Shown here: positions 52,566 to 59,043 of the stretch, piece by piece | Layout: each line of letters starts with the position of its first letter | How positions within the stretch are numbered: position 1 is the stretch's first letter | Source of the DNA: Kangiellaceae bacterium | GTDB lineage: Bacteria; Pseudomonadota; Gammaproteobacteria; Enterobacterales; Kangiellaceae | NCBI GenBank assembly: GCA_019090895.1 | Contig: JAHRVB010000049.1 | Coordinates: 1-59,043, forward strand | Direction of reading: 5' to 3' | Length of the DNA stretch: 59,043 bases | Notes under the pieces: generated by a model | What the model saw: only the letters and a program-made list of their open reading frames with translations | What the model was told of the DNA's origin: nothing | Database searches by the model: none | Position numbers and translations under genes: made by a program

Positions 52566-53126
52566 TTATTTGGTTGCTTCTGTAGCGGCATTTACCGACT
52601 CAGTCACATTAAATAATTGATAAGACAAAGTTAATCGGGAGATATCTTCAGGAAGATCAGCATCAATATAAAACTTCATCGGCATTTCTATTTCTTCGCC
52701 AGCAACCAACCGCTGCTGATCAAAACAAAAACACTCGGTTTTATTTAAGTACAGAGCAGCTTCTCCGGGCGATACACTTGGAACCGATTGACCGATAATA
52801 TCAAATTTTGACCGATTCTTAGCATAAAAACGAACTTCATTCAGCTCGCCAGGGTGTACTTCCATTGATTTAACTCTGGATTCAAACTGCCAAGGCATAC
52901 CGCGATTAATATTTGTCAAAAATTCAATTGTTACAACTCGCTTTTTGTCGATTTTAACGTCTTGATAAAGCGCTTGTCCGCGAGTCTTACCATTAATTCC
53001 AGTAATGTCGCAAAACACGTTGTATAAAGGAATTAAAGCAAACGCGAATACGAACATGCCACCGATAATGCCGACAAGTCGCCAAACCAGCTTTTTGTTA
53101 CTTTCTTGTTGCGTTTGCTCTGTCAT
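52566..53126 (-). CDS. ctaG: cytochrome c oxidase assembly protein CtaG (Cox11)
   Basis: CtaG delivers copper to the CuB site of subunit I. The 186-aa protein has one N-terminal span (GIIGGMFVFAFALIPLYNVFCDITGINGKT). Its periplasmic beta domain carries the copper-binding motif ECFCF in LNKTECFCFDQQRL. It sits between coxA and coxC, 12 bases past coxA. Confidence 0.95.
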   Translation of the reverse strand: MTEQTQQESNKKLVWRLVGIIGGMFVFAFALIPLYNVFCDITGINGKTRGQALYQDVKIDKKRVVTIEFLTNINRGMPWQFESRVKSMEVHPGELNEVRFYAKNRSKFDIIGQSVPSVSPGEAALYLNKTECFCFDQQRLVAGEEIEMPMKFYIDADLPEDISRLTLSYQLFNVTESVNAATEATK

Positions 53127-53138
53127 TTCTTAACTTGT

Positions 53139-54692
53139 CTAGTCTATTTTTGGTGGTGTGCTAAACGTATGATATGGCGCTGGTGATGGCATTGCATCCC
53201 ATTCCAAACCGCTCGCGCCTTCCCATTGCTTCTGCTCAGCTGTTTTACCATTTTTCAATGTTAGTAGAACTATCACTAAGAAGTAAACTTGGGTTAAACC
53301 TAATCCAAATGCACCGATACTTGCCCACATATTAAAGTCAGCAAACATCATATTGTAGTCAGGAATACGTCGCGGCATACCCGCTAATCCACTGAAATGC
53401 ATCGGGAAGAATGTCAAGTTAACGAATATCATAGATAACCAAAAATGAATCTTGCCGGCCGTTTCATTGTACATTTTGCCAGCCCATTTAGGTAACCAGT
53501 AATAAACTGCCGCTGTCGTACCAAAGATTGCACCAGGGAATAACACATAATGGAAATGAGCAACTACGAAATAAGTATCATGGTATTGGAAATCAACTGG
53601 AGCCATTGCAAGCATTACTCCTGAGAATCCACCAATAGTAAATAAAATTACAAACGCAATAGAGAACAACATTGGCGTTTCAAACGTCAATGCGCCCTGC
53701 CACATTGTTGCGACCCAGTTAAAGACTTTAACACCGGTAGGAACAGCGATCAGCATGGTGGCAATCATAAAGAACAATTCACCAGCCACCGGCATTCCAA
53801 CTGCAAACATATGGTGAGCCCAAACAATGAACGACAACAATGCAATTGATGCCGTTGCGTATACCATCGAAGAATAACCGAATAATTTCTTACGAGAGAA
53901 CGTCGGAATGATTTCTGAAACCACACCAAAGGCCGGCAAAATCATAATGTAAACTTCCGGATGACCGAAGAACCAGAATATATGCTGAAACATCACCGGA
54001 TCACCGCCACCAGCAGCATCAAAGAACGAAGTACCGAAATGTCTATCCGTTAACATCATAGTGACTGTACCCGCAAGAACAGGCATTACCATAATCAGTA
54101 GAAAGGCAGTAATTAACCAAGTCCATACGAATAAAGGCATTTTCATTAACGTCATGCCTGGTGCACGCATATTAAACACGGTAACAATCACGTTAATGGC
54201 ACCCATGATAGATGAGATACCCATCATATGAACGCCAAGGATGAAGAAATCTGTACTCGGTGGACCAAAGGTCGTAGACAGTGGCGCGTAGAATGTCCAA
54301 CCGAAGTTAGGCGCACCACCTTCCATAAATAATGAAGAAAGTAATAACGTGAAAGCAAATGGAAGAATCCAAAAACTCCAGTTATTCATTCTTGGTAACG
54401 CCATATCTGGCGCACCAATCATCATAGGGATTAACCAGTTTGCTAGACCAACCATACTCGGCATAACTGCACCGAAAACCATGATTAACCCATGCATTGT
54501 GGTCATCTGATTGAAGAAATTGGGATCTACAAACTGTAAGCCTGGCTGATAGAGTTCGGCGCGAATAACCATCGCCATCGCTCCACCAATCAAGAACATT
54601 ATAAAAGAGAACCACAAATACATTGATCCAATGTCTTTATGATTTGTTGTGTATAACCAGCGAGTAAAGCCGGTTGGATGATGATCACTCAT
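53139..54692 (-). CDS. coxA: cytochrome c oxidase subunit I
   Basis: The 517-aa, 12-span haem-copper subunit. CuB and Tyr/His ligands lie in WFFGHPEVYIMILPAFG and WAHHMFAVGMP, and the haem ligand helices include TMHGLIMVFGAVMPSMVG and VAHFHYVLFPGAIFG. The D-channel entry is consistent with an A-type oxidase, with the Glu-containing HPEVY as the typical family feature. It lies 15 bases past coxB. Confidence 0.97.
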   Translation of the reverse strand: MSDHHPTGFTRWLYTTNHKDIGSMYLWFSFIMFLIGGAMAMVIRAELYQPGLQFVDPNFFNQMTTMHGLIMVFGAVMPSMVGLANWLIPMMIGAPDMALPRMNNWSFWILPFAFTLLLSSLFMEGGAPNFGWTFYAPLSTTFGPPSTDFFILGVHMMGISSIMGAINVIVTVFNMRAPGMTLMKMPLFVWTWLITAFLLIMVMPVLAGTVTMMLTDRHFGTSFFDAAGGGDPVMFQHIFWFFGHPEVYIMILPAFGVVSEIIPTFSRKKLFGYSSMVYATASIALLSFIVWAHHMFAVGMPVAGELFFMIATMLIAVPTGVKVFNWVATMWQGALTFETPMLFSIAFVILFTIGGFSGVMLAMAPVDFQYHDTYFVVAHFHYVLFPGAIFGTTAAVYYWLPKWAGKMYNETAGKIHFWLSMIFVNLTFFPMHFSGLAGMPRRIPDYNMMFADFNMWASIGAFGLGLTQVYFLVIVLLTLKNGKTAEQKQWEGASGLEWDAMPSPAPYHTFSTPPKID

Positions 54693-54707
54693 TTTGATCG
54701 TCTCCTA

Positions 54708-55841
54708 TTAGTTACCGGCTTTAAAAGCCTGAATGTCAGCAGGTTGAACTTTATCGCCTGTATTATTTTCCCAAGCATTTCGTTCGTATGTAATAACAGC
54801 TGCTAGCTCAGCATCTGTTAATTGTGGTCCGTAAGCAGCCATGCCTGTTCCCGACTTACCATTAACAACAATGTTAATGTGAGCATCAACAGGTCCTAAC
54901 GCAATCGGACTGCCTTTCAAAGCAGGGAATGCTGGCGGAATTCCTAAACCACTGGCTTGGTGACACTGGGCACATTTTGAGTCATAGACCTCTTTACCCA
55001 TTGCCATCAATTTATCCATATCCCAGCTCTGGGCAGCCGCTTCAGCGGCAGCTTTTTCAGCTGCAAGTCTTTCTTGATCCTTTTGTGCGACCCATGCTTT
55101 GAAATCTTCTTTACTTAGCACTTTGACTACAACAGGCATGAAACCGTGATCTTTTCCACAAAGCTCAGTACATTGCCCACGAAAGGTTTTGCCAGCTTGG
55201 TCTGCAGGAATAGCTGTCCACGTCTCATTGATGAATCCAGGAATTGCATCTTTCTTAACGGCCAAATCAGGTACCCACCAAGAATGGATAACATCAGAAG
55301 CGGTTACTAAGAATCGAACTTTGGTTTCCACCGGAACAACTAAAGCATTGTCGACTTCCAACAAATAGTTTTCATCGGTAATCGTTAAGGAACGGTCTAA
55401 TTCACTGAAGAACTCGACATCATGCTCAAGATATTTGTAATGCCACTTCCACTGAGAACCGGTCACTTGTATGCTCATTTCAGAGTTGGATGCATCTTCC
55501 ATTTTGATTAACAACTTTACAGCGGGAATTGTTAAATAGATCAAAATAATTATAGGTATAGCTGTCCAAATCATCTCGACCTTAGTACTGTGATGAAAAG
55601 TAGCTGGTTTATAATTCTTTGATTTTCTGTGAAAAATGAATGAATAAATCATCGCACCGAAAACAACGACAGAAATAGCAACCATCACCCAGATTACCAT
55701 CATATGTAAATCGTAGGCTGCGTTACTCGTTTCAGTCACTCCGGGGCGCATATTCATATCGGTTGCCGCTTGCACAACACCGCTAAGCACAATAGATAGC
55801 AGTGAAGCAATGCCAGCAATCAACTTGCGTCGAATGGCCAT
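54708..55841 (-). CDS. coxB: cytochrome c oxidase subunit II with fused cytochrome c domain
   Basis: A 377-aa protein. A signal peptide ends VVQAA. Two spans follow (about 48-70 and 92-112). The CuA domain (about 120-240) has HSWWVPDL and the CuA cluster GQCTELCGKDHGFMPVVV. A C-terminal cytochrome c domain (about 285-370) has CAQCHQASGLG and a Met-containing GTGMAAYG. Subunit II with a haem c tail defines caa3-type enzymes. An Ala/Glu-rich linker (AAEKAAAEAAAQ) joins the two. It is first of the minus-strand coxBA-ctaG-coxC unit; 260 bases lie upstream. Confidence 0.96.
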   Translation of the reverse strand: MAIRRKLIAGIASLLSIVLSGVVQAATDMNMRPGVTETSNAAYDLHMMVIWVMVAISVVVFGAMIYSFIFHRKSKNYKPATFHHSTKVEMIWTAIPIIILIYLTIPAVKLLIKMEDASNSEMSIQVTGSQWKWHYKYLEHDVEFFSELDRSLTITDENYLLEVDNALVVPVETKVRFLVTASDVIHSWWVPDLAVKKDAIPGFINETWTAIPADQAGKTFRGQCTELCGKDHGFMPVVVKVLSKEDFKAWVAQKDQERLAAEKAAAEAAAQSWDMDKLMAMGKEVYDSKCAQCHQASGLGIPPAFPALKGSPIALGPVDAHINIVVNGKSGTGMAAYGPQLTDAELAAVITYERNAWENNTGDKVQPADIQAFKAGN

Positions 55842-56101
55842 TGAGGAATCTCCAATTTTTATTGTAAAACGACACAGTCGCTTTGTAGATTAGTGTTAGA
55901 AATAAGGAATTTATGGCTAAAAAATGGTCTACTTAAAAGAAAACCGCTAAATGACACCCATACCCCTCCTTATTGACGTGGATTATAAGGAACGAGCCCA
56001 AGTAATCAAGCAAAATAATCGTCTATTGCATAGTAATAAAATAGTAGTTGGATTGATTTAGGACAAGGAAAAGATCGGTTTTTGATGATTTATCACTGAC
56101 T

Positions 56102-56785
56102 CTAGTGATTAAAGACCTTTATTTGTTCCTCAATAGGGTAGTCTGGATAAGCATCTTTGAATCTAATTAACTCACTTCTTGCCTCCTCAACTTGACCATT
56201 TCGAAAATGCCCTATAATTATTCTCGCCCAGGCTTCTTTTTCAGGTCGATCTGTTTTTGAGATTTCAGAGCCAGTATAAATACCCTGCTGAATCAACTCA
56301 GAACCCGACTCCAAAGCGGAATTATGTGATGATTCGACAGGATTAGTCTCAGTTAGAACTCTATCCGGTACAGGCTCTGGAGATTCCATTATTGGAAGTT
56401 CTCGCTTTTCATGTTGTTGAGCTTTGTACTGTTCATGCCCTATTTCATCATCCGTTTCTATTTTCACAATCGTGGACGACTCATCTTTGTTTTCACGAAT
56501 TTTTAGTGGCTCTAACAAAAGAGAATTGTATGCTAAAACAGTAAAAACGAAACCAGAGGATATATAAAGCGGTAAAGACAGTCTTTTCCAAACAGATTTA
56601 GGCAGGTATTCTCTTTTCTTATTGTCTAATGTCTCTCTATATGCCGCGGTGAGAATCTGTTTATCAAGAGAGGAATCGGGCTTCAGATCCGGTTCCTCCG
56701 ACAAAATCACTTCAATCTCATCGAGCTGAACCGATAACCCATCACTCAAAGTGTCTTTTTTGGTTAAATGACTTTTAATATTCAT
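56102..56785 (-). CDS. probable anti-sigma factor (single-pass membrane protein)
   Basis: A 227-aa protein overlapping the end of the ECF sigma gene by four bases, the normal arrangement of an anti-sigma partner. One span lies near 73-92 (LPLYISSGFVFTVLAYNSLLL) after a cytosolic N-terminus of about 70 residues. The extracytoplasmic part is acidic and low in complexity, ending with WARIIIGHFRNGQVEEARSE and a YPDYP motif that looks like a TPR-type helix pair. No zinc anti-sigma HxxxCxxC motif is present, so it is a non-standard type. Its role is inferred from position. Confidence 0.7.
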   Translation of the reverse strand: MNIKSHLTKKDTLSDGLSVQLDEIEVILSEEPDLKPDSSLDKQILTAAYRETLDNKKREYLPKSVWKRLSLPLYISSGFVFTVLAYNSLLLEPLKIRENKDESSTIVKIETDDEIGHEQYKAQQHEKRELPIMESPEPVPDRVLTETNPVESSHNSALESGSELIQQGIYTGSEISKTDRPEKEAWARIIIGHFRNGQVEEARSELIRFKDAYPDYPIEEQIKVFNH

Positions 56786-57357
56786 GATCGTTCGAGTTCC
56801 AAAGATTCTCGTATTGAACCCTTAAGTTTGTTAGTAGCATACCTTAACCTGCTTTTGACCGTCTCTTTGCCACAGTCTAAAATGAGCCCGATTTCTTCGA
56901 TGGACAACCCTCCATCGATTTTTAAGAGCAACGTATTTCTTTGCTCAAAAGGCAACAACCCAATTTGCTTTCTCAATTCAGTTAGTCGTTTTTTTCGTTC
57001 AATATGTTCTTGTTCTGTAGCATGAGCCTCAATCGCTAGATTATCGAAACTTTCTTCATTGTACTCGCAATCTTTTAACCTTTTTTTTTCTTTCCTATAA
57101 AGGTCTATCACTTGATTTGTTGCGATGCGGTACAAGTAAGTGGTAAATAGAGCTTTAGGCTTGTAAGAGACTCTATTTCTAATAATTTTCATCCAAATAT
57201 CTTGGAAGCATTCTTCTGCAACCGCTCTGCTAGAAAATTGTCGGAGACAATAACGAAATAAACTCGCTTTATGCCGTTGATAAAGTACTTCAAATGCCGC
57301 TGATTCGCCTTGCGCATATTGCAATATAAGTTGCTCGTCATTAACTTCTTTTTTCAT
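56782..57357 (-). CDS. ECF-type RNA polymerase sigma factor
   Basis: A sigma-70 group 4 protein (191 aa from the ATG at 57357). Region 2 is AFEVLYQRHKASLFRYCLRQ with AEECFQDIWMKIIRN and YRIATNQVIDLYRKEKKR; region 4 is QIGLLPFEQRNTLLLKIDG with IEEIGLILDCGKETVKSRLRYATNKLK. An in-frame TTG at 57405 would add 16 residues but has no ribosome site and does not fit family N-termini. The coupled downstream gene is the likely anti-sigma factor. The trigger is unknown. Confidence 0.93.
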   Translation of the reverse strand: MKKEVNDEQLILQYAQGESAAFEVLYQRHKASLFRYCLRQFSSRAVAEECFQDIWMKIIRNRVSYKPKALFTTYLYRIATNQVIDLYRKEKKRLKDCEYNEESFDNLAIEAHATEQEHIERKKRLTELRKQIGLLPFEQRNTLLLKIDGGLSIEEIGLILDCGKETVKSRLRYATNKLKGSIRESLELERS

Positions 57358-57718
57358 TCGTTTAGTGAACGTTAAATCATCCCTTTTTGCAACAATTTGC
57401 TGCAACTAATTAATCGGCTTCAATCGTCGCTAATTCATCAATAATGACTCACTAGACTACAATCTCACAATTCGACCAGAAACGTTCGAAAACAAAATGC
57501 GTTTCTCAAAATTCGAAGGGAACGTACAGTAACTCCTTCAAGTTCAAATTCGTTCCACTCAATATCAACGTAGTAGATATATAAAAAGGGTTAAAACCGA
57601 TATATAGAATCAGCTCTATAACATTGCTATGCCATAATAGGTTAAAAGCAACTTTAGAATGTAAATCATTATGATGATTTCATCAAAATAGACTAGAAAT
57701 TGACGAACGAGGTAAAAA
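57358..57718. other. divergent intergenic region upstream of the ECF sigma and DUF3530 genes
   Basis: About 360 bases between divergent genes, AT-rich towards the right. They must hold both promoters. No further gene or strong hairpin was seen. ECF sigma genes often promote themselves, but no confident -35/-10 pair was identified. Confidence 0.5.
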
Positions 57719-58642
57719 ATGAAATTAATCCTGATTATTAGCAAGCTCACCCTATTGTTTTTGTTTTGTGCGCAATCGTTCGCTCAAAAAGAGGAAAAGG
57801 TCTCTTCAAACCCTTCTGTTGATTCCGAAAAGTCACTGCCCGATAAAACACGATTAGAATTTTCTGTAAATCAAGTAGAACTAGAGAGTAAGACTACAGC
57901 TAATACTAAAAACTGGCTAACAGTTAGAGAACAACAACATTTATTGCTTGTTAGGACAGCTAGAAATAAAAAACATCGCGGCAATGTAATTATTTTTCAT
58001 GCAAGGGGCGAACACGCAGACCACCCTCGGGTAATTCATCCGCTTTCGGTCCAGTTAACCAATTTAGGTTGGACAGTACATGCTCCCAATTTTGCACTGG
58101 ATGACTTTCCTCAATTAGAAAAAGAACGTCAACCAGAATCACAATCAACCAGCCAACCGGTAATTGATGAAATCGCCCAAGCACAAAAATCCTCTCCGAC
58201 TGAAATCAGATCGTCAGCACGCACTAATTTCAAAACGGAAGAAGAGTATCAAAACTACTTTAATTCTCTTTGCATTGAGACAATCAACTCTATCGCTAGC
58301 GCTAACAAAAAAATCGTAATTATTGCCAATGAGCAAGCTGCTTACTGGAGCATTTCCTGTTTGCAGCAATCTGAGAGTAAATACCCTATCGTATTTCTAG
58401 ATCCACGATATCCAAAAGATGACATTCAACTTCTCGATTCTGACATCAACGCTCTTTCAAATCCTTTATTGAGTTTTGTCGCTGATTCTCGAACTGAAAA
58501 TAGATTTATCGAACAACTAGAAAATGCAAGTTGGTCTATTGCATCGCAGCGAATAAATAAATCGTCGCTTTTCTTATCGCATTTACCCATAGAAGATATT
58601 TATTTGGCAAAATCGATCACAGGCTGGGCAGATAAACTTTAA
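57719..58642 (+). CDS. DUF3530-family exported protein (alpha/beta-hydrolase-like)
   Basis: A 307-aa protein with a signal peptide (LTLLFLFCAQSFA). The DUF3530 pattern is recognisable: GNVIIFHARGEHADHP, then LGWTVHAPNFALDDFP in the first third, a low-complexity Gln/Ser-rich insert near 135-175, and IVIIANEQAAYWS followed by YPIVFLDPRYPKDDI. The nucleophile elbow G-x-S-x-G expected of a hydrolase is replaced (ANEQAA), so activity is doubtful. It is divergent from the ECF sigma gene; whether the sigma factor controls it is not known. Confidence 0.8.
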   Translation: MKLILIISKLTLLFLFCAQSFAQKEEKVSSNPSVDSEKSLPDKTRLEFSVNQVELESKTTANTKNWLTVREQQHLLLVRTARNKKHRGNVIIFHARGEHADHPRVIHPLSVQLTNLGWTVHAPNFALDDFPQLEKERQPESQSTSQPVIDEIAQAQKSSPTEIRSSARTNFKTEEEYQNYFNSLCIETINSIASANKKIVIIANEQAAYWSISCLQQSESKYPIVFLDPRYPKDDIQLLDSDINALSNPLLSFVADSRTENRFIEQLENASWSIASQRINKSSLFLSHLPIEDIYLAKSITGWADKL

Positions 58643-58900
58643 CTACAATCGTTTTTATTTAGTCTAATTTATTCGTTTTATTCATTGAAACCTGACAACA
58701 ACGAAAGAAATATAAAGACAATGAAAGTTTTGTTTTTGATCAAAAAATTACAATCAAGATCGAAAATACCCAAATAAAACTACAAAAAGTAAAAAATATG
58801 CACTTTTTTGGCTGTTTTTATATTTTTTTTTTGTATTTTTTTCAATCTAGTTATACACTTCGGACTGAACTAACTACATTCAAAATAAGTGGAGAAAATC
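58643..58900 (+). promoter_or_regulatory. AT-rich region upstream of the Lys/Ala/Pro-repeat gene
   Basis: These 258 bases are strongly AT-rich with long T runs near 58826-58850. The T-rich stretch is followed by TTATAC, a possible -10, and a GTGGAG ribosome site ahead of the ATG at 58901. The composition is typical of a curved, strongly transcribed promoter. No gene was seen. Confidence 0.45.
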
Positions 58901-59043
58901 ATGGCCAAAGGTGGCGTAAAAAAGAAAGTTGTAGCAGCTCCTAAGAAAGCAGCTCCTAAGAAAGCAGCTCCTAAGAAAGCAGCTCCTAAGAAAGCAGCTC
59001 CTAAGAAAGCGGCTCCTAAGAAAGCGGCTCCTAAGAAAGCAGC
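58901..59043 (+). CDS. histone H1-like, Lys/Ala/Pro-repeat DNA-binding protein (start only)
   Basis: The first 47 codons are visible before the window ends. The start MAKGGVKKKVV is followed by repeats of Ala-Ala-Pro-Lys-Lys. Such tails, very basic and proline-spaced, are typical of bacterial histone H1-like proteins (AlgP, HctA/HctB-like) that bind and compact DNA. The ATG has a GTGGAG ribosome site seven bases upstream. The rest of the protein, including any folded domain, lies outside the window. Confidence 0.75.
   Translation, partial: MAKGGVKKKVVAAPKKAAPKKAAPKKAAPKKAAPKKAAPKKAAPKKA
58934..59043 (+). repeat. tandem 15-bp coding repeat (AAPKK)
   Basis: Seven full copies of GCAGCTCCTAAGAAA plus five bases, in frame from 58934. 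Copies six and seven have GCG for the first codon; otherwise they are identical, so the array is young or homogenised. It continues past the window. Confidence 0.97.

Noticed and set aside
58934..59043. Regular short repeats, considered as a CRISPR array
   Set aside because: Units are contiguous 15-base copies without spacers, in frame, and encode a Lys/Ala/Pro repeat.

Overview
The window looks like chromosomal DNA of a low-GC, aerobic, probably marine gammaproteobacterium. The evidence is gene content: a PlsB of gammaproteobacterial type, ubiC-ubiA, ftsY-ftsE-ftsX-rpoH, selD-mnmH, NAD malic enzyme, glnS, and an aa3-type oxidase locus whose subunit II carries haem c. The mix resembles Kangiella/Pleionea/Aliikangiella-like bacteria, but that placement is an inference from general resemblance and was not tested. 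No rRNA, tRNA, insertion sequence, prophage or CRISPR array was seen.

Layout. 1-5378: a tryptophan (kynurenine) catabolic operon on the plus strand (a RidA-type deaminase fragment, haaO, ACMSD, a cyclase-family hydrolase likely to be the formamidase, kynU, kmo). 5403-7330: a DUF1330 protein, an odd zinc-ribbon/RDD/pilin-like fusion and a lone receiver protein. 7447-10400: ubiA-ubiC on the minus strand, then rubredoxin and purC on the plus strand. 10432-13089: two paralogous orphan amino-acid-type binding proteins and a tandem cNMP-binding-domain protein. 13301-15416: the selenouridine pair selD-mnmH. 15441-18485: a FIST sensor followed directly by a PAS-GGDEF-EAL c-di-GMP enzyme. 18753-21029: tyrosine catabolism (hmgA-hpd). 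21302-25343: ftsY, ftsE, ftsX and rpoH, with an exact CIRCE operator upstream of rpoH. 25486-32680: a third orphan binding protein, rpmE, a thermonuclease-like secreted protein, maeA, a thioredoxin-fold protein and priA. 33206-36315: a recombinase-fold protein that has lost its catalytic residues, paired with a UvrD-like helicase. 36454-39661: a receiver-GGDEF protein, a LysE-type exporter and glnS. 39980-45547: an acyl-CoA ligase/PLP decarboxylase pair of the type associated with exosortase A systems, then plsB. 45661-55841: an EnvZ-like kinase and the cytochrome oxidase locus (sco1, ctaB, ctaA, a conserved unknown, SURF1, DUF2909, coxC, ctaG, coxA, coxB). 56102-57357: an ECF sigma factor with a likely membrane anti-sigma partner. 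57719-59043: a DUF3530 protein and the start of a Lys/Ala/Pro-repeat, histone-like DNA-binding protein cut by the window end.

How the genes fit together. Two aromatic amino-acid pathways (Trp via 3-hydroxyanthranilate, Tyr via homogentisate) feed central metabolism. The oxidase locus with its haem A and copper assembly factors supplies aerobic respiration. Several c-di-GMP and sensory genes (FIST/GGDEF/EAL, receiver-GGDEF, lone receiver, EnvZ-like kinase, cNMP-binding protein) suggest a signalling-rich lifestyle.

The items most worth follow-up are the dead-recombinase/helicase pair, the CIRCE operator with overlapping alternative hairpins at rpoH, the RDD-pilin fusion, the orphan exosortase-type ligase/decarboxylase pair, and the rpmE terminator that also encodes the signal peptide of the next gene.
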